From the NCBI GenBank assembly GCA_020284085.1, contig JACEVL010000966.1, positions 1-64,000 of the forward strand: DNA of 64,000 bases, read 5' to 3'. Below, in pieces: positions 21,394 through 33,500 of this stretch; positions within the stretch are counted from its first letter, which is position 1; each line of letters begins with the position of its first letter. The DNA comes from Aporrectodea caliginosa (taxonomy: Eukaryota > Annelida > Clitellata > Crassiclitellata > Lumbricidae). A program made the translations under genes and the position numbers. The notes below the pieces were generated by a model. That model made no database searches and had not been told where the DNA came from. It saw nothing but the letters and a program-made list of their open reading frames with translations.

Positions 21394-24300
21394 CTACAAT
21401 TCAACCAAACTACTAATTAATATTAACTTCTAATTAACATCAAACTAACTAATATTAACTGCTACTTATATTAACTACTACTAGTTAACATCACGAACTA
21501 AGTAACATCAACTAAGTAACACAGAAAAGACAGACAGATACAGACATAGATAAACAGACAAATACACAGACACTGATAGAGAGACATGTACAGATAGACA
21601 GAGACAGATAGAGAGACATACACAGATAGATAGACAGACATAGATAGACAGAGACAGAAAGACAGACATACACAAATAGATATAGCCTACAGACACAGAT
21701 AGATAGACAGACACAGATAAACAGACAAGGATAGAGAGACACATACACAGCTAGACAGACACAGATACTAATACTCGTTTATTAATTCAAACTGACCACT
21801 ACGCAGTAAGATGACATAAGATAGTAGTAACAGATGATAACAACTTTAACAGGATTCGAATTTAACTGTATGGCAGCCTGCAAGGCGCCCATCTGTCCTA
21901 CTGCTCATTTTAAAGGGGCCTAGGGAGTTGAAGGCTGAGTCAACCTTGTAGGGCTACAGGGACGAAGCATGTCCTTCTGATCTTCGTGCCAGCATGTTAC
22001 CATTCAACCAGACAGAGAGACAGACAGAGACAGAGAGAGTGTCACCACCTACCAGTTGTCGAGCTCCATCTGTTGTTGTCGAAACTGAGCGATCATCGGC
22101 AGAGGCAAATGGTCGACCAGTTCCAGTGAATCTCTCAAATGACGCAACGTCTCATAGTTCTCCCTACCACGCACCTACAATCATACCAAATCACACCATT
22201 TACACCGATCAGAGTTACACCGATTCAAAGTAACACCGATTCAGTTACACAGATTCAGAGTTACACCAATTAAGAGTTACACCTATTCAGAGTTACACCG
22301 ATTCAGAGTTACACCGATTCAGAGTTACACCGATTCAGTTATGCCAGATTCAGAGTTACACCGATTTCACGTCACGTTACACCGATTCCGAGTTACACCG
22401 ATTCCGATTGACACCAATTCAGAGTTACACTGATTCAGATTTACACTAAATCACAGTTATATCGATTCGGAGTTACAAGTGTGTAAGGAGGGCCACAGAT
22501 CAAACACAGTTGTAGACTCTGAACATCCATGCCATCTGTCAGCTTTCGATGGGAATCCGTTGGTTGGTTGGTTCTGCGTGTGTATGTTTGGGCCTGCCAT
22601 TGGTGACTCTTTGAGCTTACTGTGTGCATTGTTATATGTTAAAATTCTGATTTCAACTACTAATAATTGCTGATTAAAGTTCGATCTACTAGAGTCAGTA
22701 TCAATTGTTTGCGGCGTTGTATAATAATGGGAATATCATTGACTCGAACAGTCGGTACCCTTCGGCGTTTTTGTTATGATTCAGAGTTACACCGATTCAG
22801 AGTTACACCAACTTTGGACAGAAGGCCATACATCAAATACAGTTTACTGTATTGAATAACAATCTCCACAGACATACATCAGGCTTTGCTTTGCCAACTG
22901 ATGCAATATTCTCGTTCGTAATGACATTCAACATCATAGAGGCCAGTGCAGAGACAGATTCATCTCTGTCAGAGAGAGATTCAGCTCTGATTTGCTCTGC
23001 TCTTTGAGCGGCGCTATATAAATTTCCCGAAAGACTTTCACTTTCACCCAGAAGAAGTCGCCCTACCTGTATCGTGAAGATCTCGTCTCTCTTGCCACAT
23101 CTCTGTCGCTTGACATCCGGCGTCAGAGTCGCCAAGTCCTCACCCACCGGGCTGGCCATCACCATCCGTTTCTTCCCGGACTTCTTCCCGAGGAGGTTCT
23201 CCTCCTCCTGGCACCCGTCGCGACCGGGCGACGCACAGCAGCGGACCTTGATGACCTGACGCCCCAGAACGACTCCGTCACACTCCAGGGTGAAGATGAC
23301 GTGCAGTGGTCGGCGACTGTAGCCACTGTGGCAGGAACTGAAGCACATGAACTTGTAGAGGTTGGTCACCCACTCGGCTCCAGCTGCAAGGGCAAAAGAA
23401 CAACTGAGTAAAATGCAATCAGAGATTTATATAGCGCCTCTTTGACAGAGAGAGACGCATCAGGGGCATGTAGTGTAATGCAACTGACCGTAACACATCA
23501 GAGATTTAATGCAAGAAGTTTAGTAAACTTCTCATCTAAGTGAAGGAAAGAGTTGCAAGTTTGCTGTTTATCTGATTCATACAATGACGATAATGATGAT
23601 GATGATCACTCTCCATCATATCCCAAGCGAATGAATATTATGGTTATGACAATGATAATGACAAAGATGATGAAACAATGATGATGATGACAATAGAAAG
23701 CTTTTTGTAAGATGGCAATGATCTGTTGAACATTGACAATTTCATCAAAGTGATGATGAAAACAATGAAGATGATCAAACAGATGAAGAAGAGGATGATT
23801 CAACAGATGAAGATGAACAAACAGATGAAGATAATTCAACAGATGTAGATGATTCAACAGCTGAAGATAACTGTAGAGATGAAGATAATTCAACAAATGA
23901 AGATGATGACAATGTTGATGAATATGATCGAACAGATGAAGATGATTAAACAGACAAAGATGACAAAACAGACAAAGATGACAAAACAGATGACGATGAC
24001 AAAACAGATGACGATGACAAAACAGACAAAGATGACAAAACAGATGACGATGACAAAACAGATGACGATGACAAAACAGACAAAGATGACAAAACAGACA
24101 AAGATGACAAAACAGATGACGATGCAAAACAGATGATGATGACAAAACAGATGAAGATGACAAAACAGACAAAGATGACAAAATAGACAAAGATGATCAA
24201 ACAGATGAAGATGATGAATATGCTGATGAATCTTCCAATACAGAAACGCAGACGAACCCTGTGGGTCTTCATAAGGAATGATGACACTCAGTCGATGAGT

Positions 24301-27300
24301 GTAAGCGTCTTCAACATGCTTTGCCAGCTGATGTTCGGACAGAATGAGGTGCTGTGCCATCGTCGATGACTCCATGGCGTTCTTGGCTGCTCTGTGCGTT
24401 GGACACCGACTGACGACTTCCTGGATGTGTTCGGGATTCAGGTAGACTGGGAGGGCACGGATGATCGAACCCGGGGGAGGCTTCTTCGCAGAGCGGAACA
24501 GGAATGGACACGGCTTGTTGATCTTTACGAACAGTTTGTCAAGACCATCGAAGAACTAACAAAGAGAAAAGCTCGATATTGTTATATTATTATTACATTA
24601 TTATTATATATTATTATTAGAGCAGCGGAAGTTAATGACTAATTAATTGATTCATTGTTAATTAATTCTAACGAATAAATTTATTTTTAACGATTTTAAT
24701 CAAAGACCACTTGTTTTTTTCATTTATGTAACCCAGTATTATAGCCCTTGTGATTAATATACCCAACACTATCAACAAAACATGTACTGACTAGAACATA
24801 GCTGGTTTGTTTATGTAATTAGTTGAACAAAGACATTTGAACTGAAAAACGTAAAAAATACTACTAATGCGAATAAATAGCTACCAAGTACTTACACACT
24901 AGTAATAAATATTAATAATACTATTAAAAGCTAAACAATGAATAATGTTAATTTTTTATTTGTCATTACTTATTGGGGAAGTACATTTAATCACAGATAA
25001 CTATTAATTAATCGTTAATTCTTATATTGTTAACTATTAACTTTTTTAATCATTAACAGTCCTAATTATCACAATATTATAATTATATATGAAGCGGAGC
25101 AACGGATGTGTTGCTTTCTGCCGATGCGATTGTGGGATAAACGAATATACAATACAATAGATGACAATGGATGGACGTACAATCCAGTTGGCTGACTTTG
25201 TCTTCTTCTGTTGTTTCTCCAAAGCCACCTGGAACCCGTAATCACCTGGATACTGTGTGCTACAAGAAACAACAGATTCAATTCAAACTCCTCTTCTATA
25301 ATAACGTTTATTGCAAAAAAATTAAGTTGACAAACCACAGCTGATTACATGCGAGGAGGGATGTCTCTAGGCAATACTATTAGTTTCTGCCAAATACTGG
25401 GGCAAGAGATAAGGTTTTTACGAGCGATGAAATTGTGGTCATCTTTTTCCACTCCCTTAATTCCAGTATCTCTTGTCCTAAATAAAACCCGCCTTAGCAG
25501 TTCCTCTACACCCCTCTCCCCCTCTCCGTGGTCTTCTCCCAACCGGACTTGGATCTCCACCTTGTATTTCTGCACAACCCCTCTGTGACATGATGCAGCA
25601 CTCTCGAAGAAGCTGGTGCCCCGCGCTTAGTTTTCGAGCAGAACTTTAGAAATTTCTGTCAGTTCATAATCGCAATCATAATCGTAATCTCCAAACTTCT
25701 AAAGCGCCACTCGAAAGCGAAGCGCAGGGCACCAGGTTATTCACGAGCGCTGGCAGCTTATTCACGAGCTCAGTTACGATTAGCATCAGTTACAAACATC
25801 GCATAAACTTCAACACACATAAGGATGTTGGTCAACAGAAACACGTCCTGCATATCGTTGCCACCTGATGCTTAGCAGAAGGAAACAGAGGTTGGGTCGA
25901 TTAGTATTCGAAGGCACACAGTGACGACACCGAGACAATTGAAATTATTCAAACAAAGGGGCCTCTGTTCAAGTATAAACGGACAAATATTGGTCGTCCT
26001 CCCTAAAAGCCGATCGAGTTATCGTCCACAACGGCAGATGATGACCAGCACAGGAAGCCTGATCAGCTCATAGGAGAAGTGAGGATCTGAATGGGAGGAC
26101 GGAAGGGAGTGGCAGCCTGGCTCCAGTCTTTTCCATTTCCATCTCGCTGTAGACATTCTGTCTGTGAAAACGTCTCGTGAGGCAGGAACAGCCAACAGAA
26201 TATTAGCCTTGTAAATCAAGATGACAATTGCTCCGTAGACGGTCTATGGAGGTAGCCAGGGAAATGCCAAGAACCGCCTCAGAAGACGGCCTTAGACTCA
26301 ATGATGAGGACCAAAGTCTACTGCTTACATCTGAATAACATTTCCCAGGTTTCAACAATCAGATTCGTACAATTGCAGGATCTTTCACTAGCCTTGTGAT
26401 TATCCTGGGATCTTTGTTCTTTTATCCTCTGTCGATCTTAAGATATGCATGCATGTATGTATGTATGTATGTAAGTGGTTATGAATGTACATATGTACAC
26501 ATATGTATGTATGTACGTATGCGTGTGTATGTAATATTGATTGTTATTACATGTATTCATTCATTCATTCATTACAAAGATTTATATAGCACCCTTTCAA
26601 GGTTACTACTCCGAAGTGCTCTGATTGGTGTTCAATAAACTGATTGATTGACGTGTATGTATATGCATGTATGCATCCACGTATGTATGTATACATGTAT
26701 GTATGCATGTATTTGATTATGTATGTAAGTATGTATGAGGACATTTATATAGAGTATTTTCAGTACCAAACACAAGCATTGCACCTATAACTCTCCAACT
26801 TCGAGACAATTTTTCTAATGTCTGCTGCAGAGTCAGAGTTAATCTTTGATTGATTTTACTGCGATACTTTTTATGCACTTATTCTCAGACTCCTACATGA
26901 AATTTTTCACCAAGTGAATGAAGCAGCATTTCGTCATATATATCGACAACAGATTTTAATCTCTCGAACGGAACAAAACAAAAACCCATTATTTCCCTCC
27001 GCTCTTTTCCCTCACGTCACTCGTAGGATTTGAATTTTCGACGAGGGATACAATCATTTCCTCGTCAAACACGACACTCCAACACCGGAGAATATGACGG
27101 AGCTGAGTTTTGCATGCCACGAAAGGCAAACACGACCTGTCTCGACCACCAATCATCACCCAGAGAATGCAATTGAACAATTGAATCAATTGAACAATGG
27201 AGGCAGCTGACTGGAGAATGTTTTAGTCTGGCAAAAGACAACTGAATCGGTGGCTGTCGATGGTGCTGTGGCTGGTCTCTCTCTCTCTCTGTCTCTGTCT

Positions 27301-27380
27301 TAATAAGGAGTCATCGCCAAAAACGAAAACAATGAATAAACCAACGTCTTGTCTGGCACAGGTTGCAGCTACTCAACGTC

Positions 27381-27439
<59 letters not shown>

Positions 27440-30400
27440 AAGACAGACAGACAAAGACACACAGAGAATATAAATGACAGACACCTAGATATATTGACAG
27501 TTTAAGAGACAGAGATAAATTGAGAGACAGACACTTAGAGAACACAGATACACAGGGATAGAGACAGAGCAACAGAGACACAGACAGCTTTGAATGGACG
27601 GACAGACAGACAGCCAGAGACAAAGACAAAGTATATGTCAGTAATTATCACTCTGTCTCAGTCTGTCTCCGTCTGTCTGTATATGTCTGACATTGTCTGT
27701 CTGTCTGCTGTCTGTTTGTCTCTGTCTGCCTCTGTCTCCGTCTGTCTGTATATGTCTGTCTGTCTGCTGTCTGTTTGTCTCTGTCTGCCTCTGTATGTCT
27801 CTGTCTGTATATGTCTGTCTGTCTGCTGTCTGTTTGTCTCTGTCTGCCTCTGTCTGTCTCTGTCTGTATATGTCTGTCTGTCTGCTGTCTGTTTATCTCC
27901 GTCTGTCTGTCTGTCTGCTGTCTGTTTGTTTCTGTCTGCCTCTGTTTCTGTCTGTCTCTGTCGTGTGTATGCTGCACATGTGGTGTCCTTTACTGGTGAC
28001 TCAGACGGCGACAAGGTGTTGTTGACCAGGGGAGAAAATTAATCAGCTGAGACCATTCACCGATTCACTCTCATCGATCGTCACTCTCAAAACACCAAAC
28101 ATCGATCAAGGACTGCACATGGCCAGTTGGCCACGTCCAACCGGACCTCATGGAATTCATCCATCGTATCGTCTTTAGGTCCACAATTTCCAAACACACA
28201 GACACGTGAGATGGAGACCAACGCGGCTTGTCTGCTACACCAGGGTTGACCTCCCCGGATTCTGACCTGGCACCGTCACGGACAAAGCAGCCTGGGTATT
28301 GCGGACTTGATTTGATATTATAGCACCGGTGAATAAGCTGGTCTCCCTGACGCGGCTTTTGTGTGATGCTGAGAAATTTCGAAGATTCACATTTACATAA
28401 CAGTACATTTACAAGATAAGAAATCTCGGACGGGAAGGAAGGAAACAAGACTACGCCGGTGTTGAAATGCCGAAGCGTCACCTATCCATCAGTTATGTCA
28501 TGTTATGTCACGAATGTATGGTTAGTTGCTGTTTAACAACACTGTGTTATAACAAAGATGATTAGCGTCGCCCTCCTCCTTTCTCCAGGCTTGGGACTGG
28601 CAGTGCCAGAGTAAGAACAGTGGTGGAGTTGAAAGTAAGGGAATAGATAAAGGAGAAATAGCAAAGGAGAAGGAAGCGGAAGGATAAAAGAAAAATGTTA
28701 GGGAGACAGCAACGAACCAAGGTTGGAAATGGTAAAGACATTCCTGTGAAGAATGTGGAAAATTGAACAGCCAGTCGAGTAATGGATCTGGAAAATTTAT
28801 ATAGCGCCGTTCAGGTTAACGGTGTTTGTGACGACCACCAGACCATGCGCGGCAATGCGTGCAGACATCGTATACATCAAGTCCTTATGCCTATTTTTTG
28901 TTTTCTCGTGCCTGTCTATTGCCAGCATCAGAATGGCATGGCAGAAATCGATGGTGTCAAGCACTTTGGTCTGAAAGAATTTTTTTCAAGGGGTCTTCAC
29001 CCACCATCCTTCATCTCACTCTTTCAGAGTCTAGCACACAGGTGTGAGCTTCAAGGTAATTGCATTCTGGACAACGCTATACGAACGCAAAAAGATGTGC
29101 ATGTGAAATGGGGAACGGACATTATCCCCCGGACATAATCCCCGGACATAATCCCCCCATGGCAGGCTACGATATAATCGTATAGTATTTTAAAAGTTTA
29201 TTATTCTAGACCAGGGAACGGACATGCCGGTCCGCCTGGCAAAGTTAGTCAAGAAACTGGCCAAATTGTCCGGAATCAAGAAATGATTCTAACAATATTT
29301 TTCATATTCAAATTCAAATTTATTATTAAATTAATTAATAATAATTAATAATTTCTTAAAATAATAAAATAACAAAAACCCATTAGACTAGCATATGTAA
29401 AGGGCAATAGAGTCATAGAACTGGCTAAGTGTGCATTTAAATCAATTTTAATACATATTTGAGGAATTTATGTGAAAAAGAGAAATAGTTATAAAGTTGG
29501 GGACCGGTCCTCGTGCAGAGGGAAAATTCATGCCGGTCCGATACATTGAAAGTTAATTCCTGCCGGTCCGTGACACTGAAAAGTTTGGGAAGCACTGTTC
29601 TAGACTGTCCAAAATTGTTGCCAGCAGTAGCAAAATGTTGAAAATAATATTTGGCCTAAATGGAATTTTGATTGTTTCATGAAACTATTTCTAACTCATA
29701 TAAAGTTGTTTCAGTAAATAGAACTGAACGATATAACCCGTCTTAAATTTAAACCTAAATAACACTAACAAGTTTTCACTTTATAACTGAATAACCGACT
29801 GACATTAACAAGTCTTAACATCGAACTGAATGACACTAACAAGTCTTAAGTTTAGGCCTACACAAAAACAGGGCAATTAAGGTTTATCAATGACATGCAG
29901 AAATAGGCTAATTGCACAGAGGGGGATTTTGTCCGGGGGGATTATGTCCAGGGGGATAATATCCTACACTCCCGAAATTATTCAACACCCGACAAACAGC
30001 CAGAATGCCTACATGAAGTCCATATCGTCATCATCATAATGATCAGCTGCTGACGCAAGCCATTTGGCGGCGATGGATACGAATAGATGATCTCCATTGT
30101 CCTCAGTCATTGTCAAGTCCATTGCTCCCTCAGTGTTAGTCCAAGTGATGCTATGTCCTCATTATAAATTTCTAATTGTGTTGTATTGTATTTATATTAT
30201 CTATCCGGCGTTGTCCTGGTAATTGGTAGGCTTTTGTTTCTTTTGCATCTCATGTAGTGCATCAGATTCAGTACACTAGAATTCTCGCTACATGCATCCA
30301 TATTGATAGCGCATTGGATAACAATGAGAAAGATCGAGTCCGTAGGCGGACATGCTTTGTAGGTTGCTATTAGCGCCGTGTATTGCAGGCTGTCATATTT

Positions 30401-30501
30401 ATGTCTTCTGTCATTTGTGTTCTTGTGAATTGTTTCAATTGCATAACTGTACACTGTAACCGGTTGCGATGTGTCAACCGGATTGTTTCAATAAAGAATA
30501 T

Positions 30502-30550
<49 letters not shown>

Positions 30551-33500
30551 ACCTGTACAAGACGGGTCCCATCAAAATCAAATGGCCATGGAAATAATGC
30601 TGCAGGCAGGGATATAAAAGCCGCATCCGGGATGTTGTATGTTGTATTTTCGTTTATTCATTCTGGCTGTCATAACGCAGTAACAACAAAAGTGCGTAAC
30701 TTATGGTTGTAATAAAGGAGCCTAGACTAATTATAGATATGGATAATGTTCATATCTAGATCTGGATAAATGCATTGTTAATGCATTGTTATACACTATA
30801 GGGAATGTAAGATTGGGAGAGCAGCTTATACACGGGTGCTGTATCAAATCAAGTGCAATAGACAGCAAGGTTATTTGGTCATCGGCTTGGTGCCAGGTAG
30901 AGAAGGACTTCAGAAGACATCCTTCCTGAGGGCAATGAAAAACCCCGCAACTGCTTGTACTCTGGCAGTGCCAGTCCCAAGCCAGAATAAAGGAGGAAGG
31001 CAATGCTAATCATCTTTGCAATGAAGCAGTGTCGTTAAACAGCAACTAACCAGGGCAATGAAACACTGACAACTACCACGATACTTGTGCAGGAATGTCT
31101 TTATAAGAGCTAGCACCCGAGAGACAGACATGGGCATGAAGGGTTAGTGACTTCATTTTGCTTAGCTTCGGCATTTGAGGGAGGGTGGCCAGTCCTCTCC
31201 CTCGCCGTCTCGTCTTCCCACCGACAGTGTACGGTCGGTGTACTCATTATAGCCGAGATGGCTATGATTCGGATACAACGAGGTGCAAAGATCCTCAAAG
31301 TTCGCTTGTCAACATGAACACATTAGAACATTGGAGCTGACGTTTCTCCCAAGAGTATTATCATTACTAAAATGATATTCTAGTAGGTTCTCGTCGAAGC
31401 ATTTGCTACTGTTTAAGTGATCGGGAGCTATATAAATGCAAGGATTTCGTCGACAGGTCCCTTGATTCCGCAAGGGACGCGCCAAGCATTCCTCAGCTTC
31501 AATACCTCGAGTTGGAATTGCTCGACCAGGGTATAGAGCAGCGTGGAGATGACAGCCGCGCGTGTGTGTGCCCAGTGCCACATTCTCTCTCACGTCTTCT
31601 GTTTGTTTTTTTATTAAGTACCCTTAAACAAATCACGACAGGTAGCCTCCGTGCGCCTGTCTCTGTCGCTGTCCGTCTGTCTGTCCCTCTCGTTCACACT
31701 CCCTCTCGAGACTGACATTTTCCAAGAACTGTCAAAAGCCTGAAAGCTGACGTGTAATGGGAAAACTATTCACTGAGTCAACATTAGATAACATGCCATA
31801 AGAGGCACCTCGCCTGAGAAGCAGGCGCACGGACAGCTACGCACGCGGACAGGCAGACGCACAAAGAGACAGGCACACGGATAGACAGACCCCTATTGTA
31901 AATGTCACCTGTCAAGTCTTCTCAAACGAATTACGTCTATTAAGAAGTTAACTGCGCCACTAAACTGTTGCCGAATAAGGCGTTGATAGCTTTACAAGCA
32001 CTCTAAAGCAAGGGGTATTTATTGGACCTACAACAGTTAACGTAGGCCTACTACTTCCCCTTCTGCTACCAGCATAGCTGTACTTTAAGTTTACCTACGA
32101 TGCTGTAATGCGCTAAAAACTCCCCCACCTACGATGCTGTATTAAAATATGCTAAAAACTCGGCCACTGCTCGTACTCTGGGCTCTGGCAGTGTCTGTCT
32201 CAAGCCTGGATGAAGGAGGAGGGCGACGCTAATGATCTTTGTTATCACACAGTGCCGTTAAACTGAAACTACTACTACTACTACTACTAATAGCAGTGCT
32301 TAAAGTGTAAAAAAGAAGTGCCTGGACGCCCCTTACCTTTCCATCCTCTCCTCTCACCAATACCCTTTTACCAACCCCTCTCCCCAACTTCCCCTCCTTA
32401 CTGCCATCCCCTTACCCAGTCCCTCTCTTTAACCCCTCTCCCTCCAATCAGAGGTGCGACCACAAAATGTTTCCTGAGGTGCTCATATTGCAAACGCCGA
32501 AGGCACGATCGAAGCCGTGAGTGTTGAGTTCCCATGCGTATAGGCCTAACGACTAGGGTGTCTGAGGGAGCGTCGTGAGCTCCCTCAGCGGGGTCTGGGG
32601 CGGAGCCCCAGAAGCCAACGCATTTTGTAGCAATTGTCATCAAATGGAACACGTGCTAGGCTCTTGTTTTCCAGCAGTTTCTGAACGATAAAGTTATGAA
32701 AGCTTCATGGTTTATCCAGATTCCCAGACTAACACCACAGCAATTTCAATGTTTTATTTTAAAAGAAACAGGTTTCGTCTTTACCTTTCGCCTTTCGGCT
32801 CTTTCAGAAGTGTCTAGTTAATTTTTGCAGTCAAAATCCACTTTTTAAAAAAAATTCTGTTTTTGTAAATTGGCTATGCATTTTGTCCATGCAGTTGTAT
32901 AGCCGATCGATGCCGCTATCTTTTTAGCAGATATTCTCAACAGGCTTTGCAATCCTGTGGCACATAGTTTTCCTCCGGTGACTTCTTGTGAGACGAAGCC
33001 TAGAAAATGCTCTCCGGAACAAACTGTGACTGGTAGGGCAAGGGCATCGTCATGCGGAGCTGGCTGAGTTTTGTATAACGAAACAATTCATTTAATTCCA
33101 AATGACAATTTTCAACTCTTATTAAGCCATTACTTCCAGTAACTTCCTCCTGACCTGTTTTTCTTGCCTTTGTTTTTCGTTGTATACCTACAGCGTTTTG
33201 TCTGTTGTTAACTCAATAAACGAATAGGGGCCTAAATGATCACGAAGTCGTATGTTGTCTCTCAACAGTTTCTGGGTCTTGCTGGTGAATTACGTAAAAC
33301 TGGGACAGTGGGAGTTTTATAGGTCTAGGTGAATCGTATCGTATTGTATCAATGTTTTGTAGGCCTATTGAAGTCATTTAACTTGATAAGTTCATTCAGT
33401 TATGAAACAGTCAAGACAAGACTCACAGTGGATGTGAGTCATGTGACAGTCAGGTAGATCGTAAACTAGGCCCTAGTTGTTAGGGCCTACGAAAACTCAG

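Noticed and set aside
23606..24375. Long open frames of Leu/Cys/His- or Asp/Lys-rich repeats
   Set aside because: Produced by the 18-bp minisatellite. Only the end of one frame (beyond 24258) is real, as p53-family exon 6.
24394..24642. Plus-strand 82-codon frame ([14 protein letters not shown]...)
   Set aside because: Antisense of p53-family exon 6.
27590..28042. 150-codon Cys/Leu/Ser-rich frame and its antisense partners
   Set aside because: Simple (CTGT)n repeat translation.
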